Shown piece after piece: positions 27,872 through 36,870 of a stretch of 64,000 nt of DNA. Numbering within the stretch: the stretch's first letter is position 1; every line of letters starts with the position of its first letter. Under the pieces are notes generated by a model that had not been told where the DNA came from, did no database searches, and was given only the letters and a program-made list of their open reading frames with translations. Origin of the DNA: Fimbriimonas ginsengisoli Gsoil 348 (GTDB lineage: Bacteria; Armatimonadota; Fimbriimonadia; Fimbriimonadales; Fimbriimonadaceae); NCBI GenBank assembly GCA_945881865.1, contig CAMCVK010000002.1, positions 124,001 through 188,000 on the forward strand, given 5' to 3'. Made by a program: the position numbers and the translations under genes.

Positions 27872-28611
27872 CGCTTTGCGGCGAGAACCCGGCCAGCGAC
27901 GTCTCGCAACTCGTCTTGCGAGACTTCCCGGGTTCCGTCGCGATCAAGAACGCGAACGAGTGGAAGCTCCCGGCTGAAACCACCGGTCGCCGAGTCCAGA
28001 TCGGCGGCAATGTCGAGCAGCATCAGTCCGTCCTCCAAGACGTCGGCCATGGGCCGGGTCTCGAATTTGCCCTTGGCCCGTCCGAGGTATTCGAACACGC
28101 CTCGGATGCGCTCGCTACCGGAGCCGGCGCAAGCGTAGGACCCGTTCTCGAATCTGGCGCCAGCGCCATCGAAGAAGTAAACGCCAAAGCGGTCCTTCTT
28201 CGGGTCGTAAACCGAAACGATCGGGAGGAAAACGCCGATGCCCTGCATCGCCATCGGAGCGTTTCCTGCCAGCGCCCGCGAGATCTCGGCCAGCTTGCCC
28301 TCCGTGGACATGTGCTGGAGCACGGTGCGTCGGTAGTACTTGAGGTTGTGCTTGAGGAACCGGCAAATCTCGACCGAGCGCGCAAACGCACCGGAGATCG
28401 CCACGACCGTCTGGTCATCCAGCGCCATCACCTTCTCGGCATGGTCGTACATGATGAGGTTGCCCGAAGTTGCCCGCCGGTCGGCAAGAGTCAAAACTCC
28501 ACCGTCGAATCTCAGAGCGAGCACGGTTGTACCGTGAACTTCCAGCGAAGAATGACCGGCGGCGACATAGGTTTCGCCGGGGAAGCCAACGAGGGTTGCG
28601 AAATCGGTCAT
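27868..28611 (-). CDS. prcB: 20S proteasome beta subunit
   Basis: Propeptide then G|TTVLALRFDGGVLTLADRRATSGNLI (N-terminal Thr nucleophile), SGAFARSVE, VYFFDGAGARFEN. Confidence 0.92.
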   Translation of the reverse strand: MTDFATLVGFPGETYVAAGHSSLEVHGTTVLALRFDGGVLTLADRRATSGNLIMYDHAEKVMALDDQTVVAISGAFARSVEICRFLKHNLKYYRRTVLQHMSTEGKLAEISRALAGNAPMAMQGIGVFLPIVSVYDPKKDRFGVYFFDGAGARFENGSYACAGSGSERIRGVFEYLGRAKGKFETRPMADVLEDGLMLLDIAADLDSATGGFSRELPLVRVLDRDGTREVSQDELRDVAGRVLAAKR

Positions 28612-28790
28612 TCGCCCGACCGCTGGCGATACTTCTGTGCCTGTTCTGGGTCGATCTTCTTCAGGCGGCGCAAAAGTTCGTTGCCGCCTTCGGGCTTTCG
28701 AACATCCGGAACGCCGGGGCCGGAGTCGTCGCCAAGCTTTCGCTCGGTTCCCGGGCTTGCCGGGCGTGGGGTTCGGTCTGCGTCTCTCAT
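28608..28790 (-). CDS. ubact: UBact-type prokaryotic ubiquitin-like protein (Pup homolog), 60 aa
   Basis: C-terminus ...GGNELLRRLKKIDPEQAQKYRQRSGE fits UBact; encoded between dop and prcB with 4-nt overlaps on both sides. Confidence 0.9.
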   Translation of the reverse strand: MRDADRTPRPASPGTERKLGDDSGPGVPDVRKPEGGNELLRRLKKIDPEQAQKYRQRSGE

Positions 28791-30256
28791 GATTGGGGTC
28801 CTTGCTGTGCCTCTAACAGGTGGTTGATGAAAGTTCCTACGTCTTCGGCGTCCGCCAGTTCCGCCGAATACAGCATATCTGGCCGCAACTCGACATCTAG
28901 CGGCCCTTCCGACGTCCGGAACCGAATCGCCCGCCAGCCGAGGGTGTCGATCGCCGGTTTGAACTTAGCCGTGGCAAGCCCACGCACCCACCCACGAGTC
29001 CGGTCTGGCTCGGCCACAGAAGCGAATTCCCGATCCACCAGATCCATCTCGATGAGAGCGTGGTAAAGGCCCGCTTCAGGATCGATGTTGTGATACTCGA
29101 GATCGTAGCTTTGCAGAGCCCGGTCGCCCCAGCTCAGGCCTTCCATCTCCTGGATCTGCTCCAGCATTTTGCGCTTGGCCGCCCAATCCACCCGACGGGC
29201 AAAGCGGTCGAAGTCATTTCGGAGTTCGACCATCAGCGTGCGTGAGTCCTCGATAACGGCAAGAAGCTCATCGTCGAGTTCCAGGAATCGCTCTGCCGCG
29301 GCAAAGTAGGATTCGAGGATTTCGTAGGCGGTCGTCCAGTTTCGGCCCGTGAGCTCGACCCGGAAGTCATAGGTTTCATCCCGGCTGATGGCGCGCATCG
29401 TCCGAACCGGATCGGCAAAATCCCATTTAGGTGCCTCGCCGACTTCGGCCAGTCCCAAGGCAATCTTCACCAAGCCAACTTTGCGCGCGGTGGTGGCGGG
29501 AATCATGTTCGCGTCCCCCGAAATCACGTGCAGGCGGCCAAATCGCTCCGCCGGAGCGTGAGGCTCATCGCGGGTGTTGAAAATCGGGCGTCGGTAGAGC
29601 GTCTCGGCGTTCGCCGCTTCGACAAAGAAGTCGGCGCGCTGACTCAGCTGGTAGACCGCCGAACCGTGCGCTTCTGCCCCAACCTTCCCCGCCCCGCACA
29701 GGATCGTCCGCGCGATGAGCATCGGCGAAACCGCCTGGAACAAGGTCTGAAATCCAAGCTTCCGGTCCACCAGGTAGTTCTCGTGCGAGCCATAGGAAGC
29801 CCCGTGGAAATCGGTGTTGTTCTTGTAAATCGAAACCGCCAGACAGGTTTGGGCGGAATAGGCACTGGCCGTTTCGAGAAGCACTCGCTCGCCGTAGAGA
29901 TCGGCGGCAACCAGCGAATCTAAACGGGCGCATTCGGGCGTCGCGAACTCAGGGTGTCCGTGGTCGTTGTAGAACCGAGCCCCGTTTTCGAGCACGCGAT
30001 CGGCCCGGAGGTCGGCCGCTGGCATGTATGACTTTCCTGCGTCGTACTCCGCATCAAGCGGATCGACCGCCAACCGGTCTAGCTGGAAGCCCCTTAGGTC
30101 TTGGCGAGGAGATTCGAAACGGTAGTCCCAACCAACGAATGCGCGGCCGGGGAAAGATCGGACAAATTCGGTCGCGTCCTCCACTTGGGAAGACGCACCG
30201 CGGGCCTCGACCGAAATTCCGTATTCCGTGTCGAGGCCCGCAATCTGAGGGTTCAT
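28787..30256 (-). CDS. dop: Dop-like deamidase/depupylase (Pup/UBact system, PafA/Dop family)
   Basis: GLDTEYGI, GWDYRFESPRQDLRGF, NGARFYNDHGHPEFATPEC, YKNNTDFHGASYGSHENYL, RPIFNTRDEPHA, RLHVISGDANM. Confidence 0.92.
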   Translation of the reverse strand: MNPQIAGLDTEYGISVEARGASSQVEDATEFVRSFPGRAFVGWDYRFESPRQDLRGFQLDRLAVDPLDAEYDAGKSYMPAADLRADRVLENGARFYNDHGHPEFATPECARLDSLVAADLYGERVLLETASAYSAQTCLAVSIYKNNTDFHGASYGSHENYLVDRKLGFQTLFQAVSPMLIARTILCGAGKVGAEAHGSAVYQLSQRADFFVEAANAETLYRRPIFNTRDEPHAPAERFGRLHVISGDANMIPATTARKVGLVKIALGLAEVGEAPKWDFADPVRTMRAISRDETYDFRVELTGRNWTTAYEILESYFAAAERFLELDDELLAVIEDSRTLMVELRNDFDRFARRVDWAAKRKMLEQIQEMEGLSWGDRALQSYDLEYHNIDPEAGLYHALIEMDLVDREFASVAEPDRTRGWVRGLATAKFKPAIDTLGWRAIRFRTSEGPLDVELRPDMLYSAELADAEDVGTFINHLLEAQQGPQS

Positions 30257-30284
30257 ATGCCCTCTTCTACGTCAGCGCTTAGGA

Positions 30285-31670
30285 TTAGTAGCGATACACG
30301 GCAAACGTTCCGGTTGCCGGGAAGCCGGGGAGGTTCAGACCGCGGTAGGTTCCCTTTCGGATCGCCTGTGAAGAAGTGGTGACGTTACCAGCACGCGTCA
30401 GCGTGGAGGCGACTTCCGCCGTTACCTCGCCTGCAATCGAGCCGGTCGTGATGTTCTGGATCGGGTAGAGCTTGATCTGGCTGGTGCCAAAGTCCACGTA
30501 TCCGTAGTACATCGACGTGATCTTCTTCGTGGAGTCGTGCTTCACGAAAACGATGTCCTGCTGGTCGTCGTCTCGCGTGCTCGGGAAGCTGATCGCGGCG
30601 GTGTCACCAAGGTTCGTGATTCGATCTTGGTAGTTTCGCCAGATTCCCTGAAGCGAAACGATCTGCGCCAGGAGGTCCGGGTCGGAAGGATCGTTCTGCA
30701 GCAGCGAGTACGTTCCCGGAGTGGAAACGCCGTCGGCCGGTGCACCGACTCCGAGGCTTCCCGGAGGTGCGAATCGTCCGGAAATCAAGTTAGCGTCTGC
30801 GTTCGTCGGATCGAAGTTCGTTCGATTGATCGACTCGAAGACGCCACGAGCTCCGCCCTGCGAAAGCGAATAACCGTCTCCGCTGAAGTAAACGCGTGAG
30901 GCGGCTTCACCGGCGGCGGCACCCGTCGTCGAAAGGTTCGGTCGGCTTGCAGCCGACATCGCGCTGAGATCGAAAGCGAGGTAGTCGCTGAGGAAGCTCT
31001 GAAGTCGAGGCCGAAGCGTCAGACCGTTCGCATCGTCAAACACGCTGCTGTTAAAGGCATAGAACGGAGCGCTTCCGTCGTCCGGAGTCGTCAACGTGAA
31101 CATCGCATCGTTCAGGAAGATCGGCTGCGTGGTGTAGCGTCCCGGGAACAGGCGAATACCTGCGAGGTAGCCGTCCGGAATGCCACGAATGTCGGTCGAA
31201 GCAACGAAGCCTGAACCGGCATCCTGCTTGATCTCAGTAACCTGAAGCCTATAGTTCTGGAACAAGCGGCTACTAAGTGCGGAACCCGTATCCGGTTCCG
31301 TAATCGTCGCCACGTCGGCGTTGATTCGGAAAATCTGGTTTTGGTAACCGTTCAGCTGGACCTTCGGGGGATCCTGCAGCGAAACGGTGACCGTTCGGCC
31401 GGCCGAGTCCTTAAACTGGCTGATGCCGATCGTGCCGACGGTATCGCCGAGCGCAAACGTCGAACGGGCTTGGCCCGAAAGATAGGCCAATTCAATTTGG
31501 CCCGGTTTGTTGGTCAGCAACACCTGAGGCGTGCTGGTGTCGGGAACGACTCCGCCGCCCCCGCCCGAAGAGGTTGTGGAGCCTGCGCCGCCACATCCAG
31601 CGGCAGCCAATGCAACGGCCGCAAACAGAAATGCCCAATTCCTCAAAGCTCTCATAACCCCTGGTCTCAT
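30285..31670 (-). CDS. Putative lipoprotein, unknown function
   Basis: Signal peptide with lipobox-like LAAAGCGG followed by Gly-rich linker. Confidence 0.7.
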   Translation of the reverse strand: MRPGVMRALRNWAFLFAAVALAAAGCGGAGSTTSSGGGGGVVPDTSTPQVLLTNKPGQIELAYLSGQARSTFALGDTVGTIGISQFKDSAGRTVTVSLQDPPKVQLNGYQNQIFRINADVATITEPDTGSALSSRLFQNYRLQVTEIKQDAGSGFVASTDIRGIPDGYLAGIRLFPGRYTTQPIFLNDAMFTLTTPDDGSAPFYAFNSSVFDDANGLTLRPRLQSFLSDYLAFDLSAMSAASRPNLSTTGAAAGEAASRVYFSGDGYSLSQGGARGVFESINRTNFDPTNADANLISGRFAPPGSLGVGAPADGVSTPGTYSLLQNDPSDPDLLAQIVSLQGIWRNYQDRITNLGDTAAISFPSTRDDDQQDIVFVKHDSTKKITSMYYGYVDFGTSQIKLYPIQNITTGSIAGEVTAEVASTLTRAGNVTTSSQAIRKGTYRGLNLPGFPATGTFAVYRY

Positions 31671-31789
31671 CCTTCCTGGTCAAGTTCATCGGGAAAGCGG
31701 ACCCCCCGACTAGCGTCAGTATAGCAAGTCCGCGTTACCGTTGTGTCAGACGCGCCAGACCCCCCGAAAAGGTCACAAATCTTGCGAAT

Positions 31790-32470
31790 TCAGCCGACGA
31801 TGGCAAGCTTGTAGCTGCCTTCCACCGACTGACCGACCGCTGGGATCGGCAAGTTCTTGAACTTACCTTCGGCCGTGAGGATCGTTCCGTCCTCCAAAAC
31901 AACGAAGGTGGATTCGCAGGTGAAGCCGCCCTCACCCGGCTCGGTTAGCTTCAGGGTGAACTTGTGGCCCTTCTTGCCGGCCGCTTCGGCGACGCCAAGA
32001 TACTTGCCAACAACCTTGAACGCCGGAACCTGACCTTCCTTTTGCTCGGCAAACTCAATCGTGTACTCCTCGTTCTCGGCGATTTCTGCGCGCGGCGCGA
32101 TGAAATGCTGGCCGAGGTACGAGCGAAGGTTATCGCTGCCCTGGATGCCGCCGCTCAGCGAAAGCACCGTACCGTCGGTCGTTTCGACGATCTTCGTGTC
32201 GTCGACCTGGAGGCCTGGGTCGCTGCCGTTGACGTCGAGCTTGAAGTCCTTCATCACGACGGTCGATTCAAACTTCGCTCCATCGACGACTTTGGTCGTT
32301 CGCTCGGCGGTTGCCGTCAGAACGGCTTCCGTGCCCATCACGGCGAGTCGAAGTTCCGTCTTGTGCTTGACGATTGCGTCCTTTGCGGGCTTGATTTCGA
32401 TCTTGACCTTTGCTTGAGCAAAGGCAGAAACCGAAGTGAGGGCGAGAAGAATAAGGGCGGCGGCTTTCAT
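31790..32470 (-). CDS. Secreted hypothetical protein
   Basis: Signal peptide MKAAALILLALTSVSAFAQAKVKIEIKPAKD; full ORF. Confidence 0.65.
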   Translation of the reverse strand: MKAAALILLALTSVSAFAQAKVKIEIKPAKDAIVKHKTELRLAVMGTEAVLTATAERTTKVVDGAKFESTVVMKDFKLDVNGSDPGLQVDDTKIVETTDGTVLSLSGGIQGSDNLRSYLGQHFIAPRAEIAENEEYTIEFAEQKEGQVPAFKVVGKYLGVAEAAGKKGHKFTLKLTEPGEGGFTCESTFVVLEDGTILTAEGKFKNLPIPAVGQSVEGSYKLAIVG

Positions 32471-32497
32471 AATTTGGACCTGAATGCTAACTTTATC

Positions 32498-32514
32498 CGA
32501 CCGACGGTCGGTCG
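32498..32514. promoter_or_regulatory. Perfect inverted repeat CGACCGAC-G-GTCGGTCG upstream of DUF177-plsX-fabH
   Basis: Read directly; lies just upstream of TACAAT (32519-32524) and the ATG at 32536. Confidence 0.7.
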
Positions 32515-32535
32515 CGGGTACAATGCCGTTGCATC

Positions 32536-33081
32536 ATGACCAGAGAGGATCTGCTCGACCTCAATGATGTACTCCAATATCCCGGACGACAGGCAGCGGT
32601 AGACGTTACTACGGAGCTACCCGACGAACCGGATCTGGACCTCATTGAGCCGCTCCAAGGCTTTATCGAAGCCGTTAGCACGGGCAGCATGCTGCTCATC
32701 ACCGGGGAATTCAAGACCAAAGTGGTTTTGCCTTGCTCCCGCTGCCACGAAGACCTCGAACTCGAAATCAAGTTCGAAATCGACGAGCAGTTTTCGGTGG
32801 AAGGCGTCCCAAGCTCGCTCACCAGCCAGGACTACGCCCGCGTCGTCGCCGATGAGCCGTACCCGCTGTTCCAAGAAAATTCCCTGATGGTGGAGGCACT
32901 GCTTCGACAAATGCTGTTGCTGGCCTTTCCGCTTCAGCCGCTGTGTAGCGGCAGCTGGGACATCCCCTGCCCAACCGATTCTGGTCGCGCCGTGCCCGCC
33001 GGATCGTTGCGGGATAACTTTGGGGCTTTGGCCGCACTCCGCCAGAAGGCCGAACTGGCTCAGGAAGAGAAACCGGAATGA
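32536..33081 (+). CDS. DUF177 (YceD-like) protein
   Basis: LITGEFKTKVVLPCSRCHEDLELEIKFEIDEQF; upstream of plsX. Confidence 0.85.
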   Translation: MTREDLLDLNDVLQYPGRQAAVDVTTELPDEPDLDLIEPLQGFIEAVSTGSMLLITGEFKTKVVLPCSRCHEDLELEIKFEIDEQFSVEGVPSSLTSQDYARVVADEPYPLFQENSLMVEALLRQMLLLAFPLQPLCSGSWDIPCPTDSGRAVPAGSLRDNFGALAALRQKAELAQEEKPE

Positions 33082-34055
33082 GTATCGCGCTCGACGTTAT
33101 GGGCGGCGACCACGCCCCGCAAGAAATCGTGGCCGGTGCGCTCTTGGCTGCCCCAGAGTTAAACATGCCGCTCTTCCTCGTCGGCGATGTCGCCCGGATA
33201 GCGCCGCTTTTGCCCGCCAACCTTCCGCGCAACATCAGCATCAAGCCCGCCAGCCAGCAGGTCGAGATGGATGAGAAGCCGACCGAAGCCTTCCGCAAGA
33301 AGAAGGATTCGAGCCTGATGGTGGCCATCAAAATGGTGAAGGATGGCCAAGCCCAGGCGGTCGTCTCGGCAGGCAACACTGGCGCCGCCTCCGCTTTTGC
33401 GCTGCTTGTTTGGCGGCAACTTCCCGGAATCCATCGCCCGGCGATCATTTCCACCCTTCCGAACGCGCACGGCGGCTTCGCGCTACTAGATGCCGGAGCC
33501 TCGCCCGACGCCGACCCGGAAAATCTGGTCGAGTTTGCCAAGATGGGACGCGCCTATGCCGAGCGGGTGATGGGACGCAAGAATCCGCGCGTCCACTTGC
33601 TCAACATCGGTGAGGAAGAAGGAAAAGGCAACGCCTTTGCCAAGCAAACCTACAACCTGCTGAAGCCATACGCTTGGTTTGCCGGCAACATCGAAGGCAA
33701 AGACATGTACGCCAAACCGTGCGACGTGGTGGTTTGTGACGCCTTCGTCGGAAACATCGTTCTGAAAACGAGCGAGGGCGTTGCCGAGCTCATCGTGAAG
33801 TCCATCAAGGACGAAGTGCCCGAGAACCCGGTGCTGCGCTCCCTGTATTGGCCCGTCGCGAAGGTAACTGGCCCCCTGCGAAAGCGAATGGACTACGCCG
33901 AGACCGGTGGATCGCCCTTGCTAGGCCTCAACGGCCTCTGTATGATTTGCCACGGCCGCTCGAACGCGCGCGCGATCAAAAACGCACTCCTGCTGACGCA
34001 GCGGTCCATTGAAAGCGACCTTGTCGGTACGATTGCACGTACGGTGGCACCATAG
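33078..34055 (+). CDS. plsX: Phosphate acyltransferase PlsX
   Basis: IALDVMGGDHAPQEIVAGAL; VSAGNTGA; VVVCDAFVGNIVLKTSEG. Confidence 0.95.
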   Translation: MSIALDVMGGDHAPQEIVAGALLAAPELNMPLFLVGDVARIAPLLPANLPRNISIKPASQQVEMDEKPTEAFRKKKDSSLMVAIKMVKDGQAQAVVSAGNTGAASAFALLVWRQLPGIHRPAIISTLPNAHGGFALLDAGASPDADPENLVEFAKMGRAYAERVMGRKNPRVHLLNIGEEEGKGNAFAKQTYNLLKPYAWFAGNIEGKDMYAKPCDVVVCDAFVGNIVLKTSEGVAELIVKSIKDEVPENPVLRSLYWPVAKVTGPLRKRMDYAETGGSPLLGLNGLCMICHGRSNARAIKNALLLTQRSIESDLVGTIARTVAP

Positions 34056-34077
34056 CCATTCACCTTATCCAATCCTC

Positions 34078-35061
34078 ATGAGCACTCGATCCGTTATCCT
34101 CAGCACCGGCCACGGCCTTCCAAGAACCATCGTGACCAACGATGATTTGGCAGAACAGCTGGAGACCAGCGACGAATGGATCGCCCAGCGCACCGGAATC
34201 CGGCAACGGAGGGTGTGCCAGGAAGACGAAGGATCGGGCAGCCTCAGCGTACTGGCCGGACGGGAAGCACTGGAGCGCTCCGGCCTCACGGCAACCGACA
34301 TCGACATGGTGATCTGCGCCACGGTATCGGGCGATTTCATTTGGCCGGCGACCGCCTGCCGTGTGCAGGAGGAACTCGGGATCACCGGGGCCGCCTTCGA
34401 CGTTAGCGCCGCTTGCGCCGGATTCGTTTACGCAATGGACGTCGCCGCTTCGATGATCGAGGCTGGCCGCGTTACCACCGCCCTCGTGATCGGCGTGGAC
34501 TGCCTCACGAAGCAGGTCGACTGGACGGACCGGTCAACGTGTGTCCTCTTCGGTGATGGCGCCGGTGCGGTGGTAATGCAGGCCGCACAGAACACCGACC
34601 GCGGGCTCCTCGGCTCGATCCTCCTCTCCGACGGTAGCGGAGCGAAACACATTTGGGTCGAAGTCGGCGGAACCCGGAACCCTTTCGGCAGCCCGCAGGC
34701 CGAGGGCAAAAGCCGATGCATCTCGATGAACGGCAAAGAGGTCTACCGCTTCGCCGTTAAGGCCATGGGCGATGCCTGCGAGAAGGTTCTAGAGAAAACC
34801 GGCCTCACCGCCGGCGACATCGATCTCTTTGTGCCGCACCAGGCGAACCTCCGAATCATTACCGCCGCCGCCGAAAGACTCGGCCTGCCGGAAGACAAGA
34901 TCTACCTGAACGTTCAGAAGTACGGAAACACGAGCGCCGGTTCGATCCCGCTCGCCCTCCACGAGGCCGTCGTGGAGGGTCGATTGAAGCCGGGAATGAC
35001 CGTCCTCACCGTCGGATTTGGCGCCGGCCTTGTTTGGGGCGCCAACATCATCCGCTGGTAA
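34078..35061 (+). CDS. fabH: 3-oxoacyl-ACP synthase III
   Basis: DEWIAQRTGIRQRR; DVSAACAGFVYAM; VPHQANLRI; KYGNTSAGSIPLAL. Confidence 0.95.
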   Translation: MSTRSVILSTGHGLPRTIVTNDDLAEQLETSDEWIAQRTGIRQRRVCQEDEGSGSLSVLAGREALERSGLTATDIDMVICATVSGDFIWPATACRVQEELGITGAAFDVSAACAGFVYAMDVAASMIEAGRVTTALVIGVDCLTKQVDWTDRSTCVLFGDGAGAVVMQAAQNTDRGLLGSILLSDGSGAKHIWVEVGGTRNPFGSPQAEGKSRCISMNGKEVYRFAVKAMGDACEKVLEKTGLTAGDIDLFVPHQANLRIITAAAERLGLPEDKIYLNVQKYGNTSAGSIPLALHEAVVEGRLKPGMTVLTVGFGAGLVWGANIIRW

Positions 35062-35062
35062 G

Positions 35063-35488
35063 TTACTTTTCCTTAACGGTCGAGGTGCCGAGCTCCCAAA
35101 ACCAGACGGTGGCTCCGGCCGGAACCGCTTTGGTCTGCGTCTCGTTCGTGCCCTTTCGGATGATCCGGACCGACGCGGTCCGATCTACCGCGCCAAGGTT
35201 CTGAACGTAAACCCGATACAGCGTGGACGACGGGTTGACGTCGAACTTAACCTCCCCAACCGATGGCGAAGTGCACCAGTCGGCGAGGGTGACCGACGAG
35301 CAAGGGTTCGGATAGCTGGGACCCTGGCTGTCCCGCGTGATGAACATCTCAAGGCCGGATCCGCTCACGGTGAAGATCGCCGAAGTTGGAACGACCGGAA
35401 CGAGGGAACTGCCCCCGCAGCCCGCCGCAGTGAAACCCACCGCAGCACATACCAATCCCAAAAAGCAAGCTGTCTTATTCACGATCAT
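35063..35488 (-). CDS. Small putative lipoprotein
   Basis: MIVNKTACFLGLVCAAVGFTAAGCGGSS lipobox. Confidence 0.65.
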   Translation of the reverse strand: MIVNKTACFLGLVCAAVGFTAAGCGGSSLVPVVPTSAIFTVSGSGLEMFITRDSQGPSYPNPCSSVTLADWCTSPSVGEVKFDVNPSSTLYRVYVQNLGAVDRTASVRIIRKGTNETQTKAVPAGATVWFWELGTSTVKEK

Positions 35489-35552
35489 TTTCTTCAAAAT
35501 CCTACCTGTGCTAGAAAATACGTCCCAGCCAAAATTCCCCGGGCCCATCTCA

Positions 35553-36854
35553 ATGCAGATGCTTGAGGAACTCGGGCGTTACGTCATTGCCGAGCCCTAC
35601 CCCTTTGCCCTCGACATCCAAAAGGGTCACGGCATGTGGCTGGTAACCGTCGAAGGCGAGGAGCTCTTCGACTGGGCGGGATTCTACGGCAGCCGATTGC
35701 TGGGGCACAACCATCCGGGACTTTTTGAGCCGGAGTACCTGCGGCGGCTTTCCTACGCGGCGAACAACAAGCTTGCCAACCCCGACTTTCTCACCGTCGA
35801 GTGCCTCGATTACTACCGCTTCCTGTACGAAAACGCCCCGGCGGTCATGAAGAACCCGAACCTAGAGGTGTACGCGGTGAACTCCGGCGCTGAGGCCGTG
35901 GAGAACATGATGAAGTACCTCGTGGCCACGTTTAACCAGCGACGCGCCAGCCGCCAAACCCCCACTGGCACCCGCCGGTTTCTGTATTTCGACAAGGCTT
36001 TCCACGGACGAACCGTGTTCGCGCTGGGCGTGACGCAGACCATCGACCCGGTGGCTACCAAAGACTTCCAGGGCCTCAGCACGATTAGCAATCTCAAGAT
36101 GCCGTTTCCCTCATACACGAGTGACGCCAGCCATCTGGAGAATCTGGCCGAGGCGACCCGCGTACTGCAGCAAGTCGAAAGCGTGCTCTCTCTGATGGCC
36201 GAGGAGATCGTGGGCGTCATCGTGGAGCCCATTCAAGGCGCGGGCGGCCACCGCGTTGCTCTGCCTGAGTTCTTCCGCGGCCTTTCCGAGCTTTGCCACC
36301 GCTATGAGGTCCCGCTCGCGTTCGATGAGGTTCAGACCGGGTTTGCCGCAACCGGGAAAATGTGGGCAATCGACCACTTCGACCTTCCCTACCCGCCGAT
36401 GGCGGTCGCGACGGGCAAGAAATTTGGCAACGGTGCGGTGTTCATGTACGAACCGCTCACCGATGTCGGCGTTCTGGACTCTACATGGGGCGGCACCCTT
36501 GGCGACATGGTGCGCATCGTGCGCGAAATGGAGATCGTGCGGGAGGAGAAGCTGATGGAAAACGCGGCCAGCACCGGTGCCTATCTGGCAGCCCGTCTCA
36601 ACGAACTCGCCGCGAAGTACCGCCCCATGCTGCGGAACGTACGTGGGCTAGGGCTATACCAGGGCTTCTCGCTGGATACCCCCGCACGCAAGGCTTCCCT
36701 CATCAGTCGCGCCCTGCAAGAAGAAAATCTCCTATTGCTGGGCGCCGGAAACCGAACGATCCGAATGCGGCCAAACCTCAACGTCCTGCCCGCCGATGTT
36801 GACCTGCTGTTCGAAAAGTTGGATCGGCTCATGGCAACCGAACCGACCGCGTGA
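35553..36854 (+). CDS. Class III PLP-dependent aminotransferase, L-lysine 6-transaminase-like
   Basis: FYGSRLLGHNHPGL; NSGAEAVENMMKYL; AFDEVQTGFAATGKMW; ATGKKFGNGAVFMYE. Confidence 0.8.
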   Translation: MQMLEELGRYVIAEPYPFALDIQKGHGMWLVTVEGEELFDWAGFYGSRLLGHNHPGLFEPEYLRRLSYAANNKLANPDFLTVECLDYYRFLYENAPAVMKNPNLEVYAVNSGAEAVENMMKYLVATFNQRRASRQTPTGTRRFLYFDKAFHGRTVFALGVTQTIDPVATKDFQGLSTISNLKMPFPSYTSDASHLENLAEATRVLQQVESVLSLMAEEIVGVIVEPIQGAGGHRVALPEFFRGLSELCHRYEVPLAFDEVQTGFAATGKMWAIDHFDLPYPPMAVATGKKFGNGAVFMYEPLTDVGVLDSTWGGTLGDMVRIVREMEIVREEKLMENAASTGAYLAARLNELAAKYRPMLRNVRGLGLYQGFSLDTPARKASLISRALQEENLLLLGAGNRTIRMRPNLNVLPADVDLLFEKLDRLMATEPTA

Positions 36855-36870
36855 GTATCCTGCCAGTCAC

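Noticed and set aside
27868-28611. Beta-subunit gene as HslV (ClpQ)
   Set aside because: Has a propeptide before the catalytic Thr, PrcB-like ADRRATSGNLI, lies with dop and a Pup-like gene, and there is no hslU
28787-30256. The 489-aa enzyme as the PafA ligase
   Set aside because: Carries Dop-type segments (WDYRFESPRQDLRGF, ASYGSHENYL); Dop is the better call, though only phylogeny is decisive
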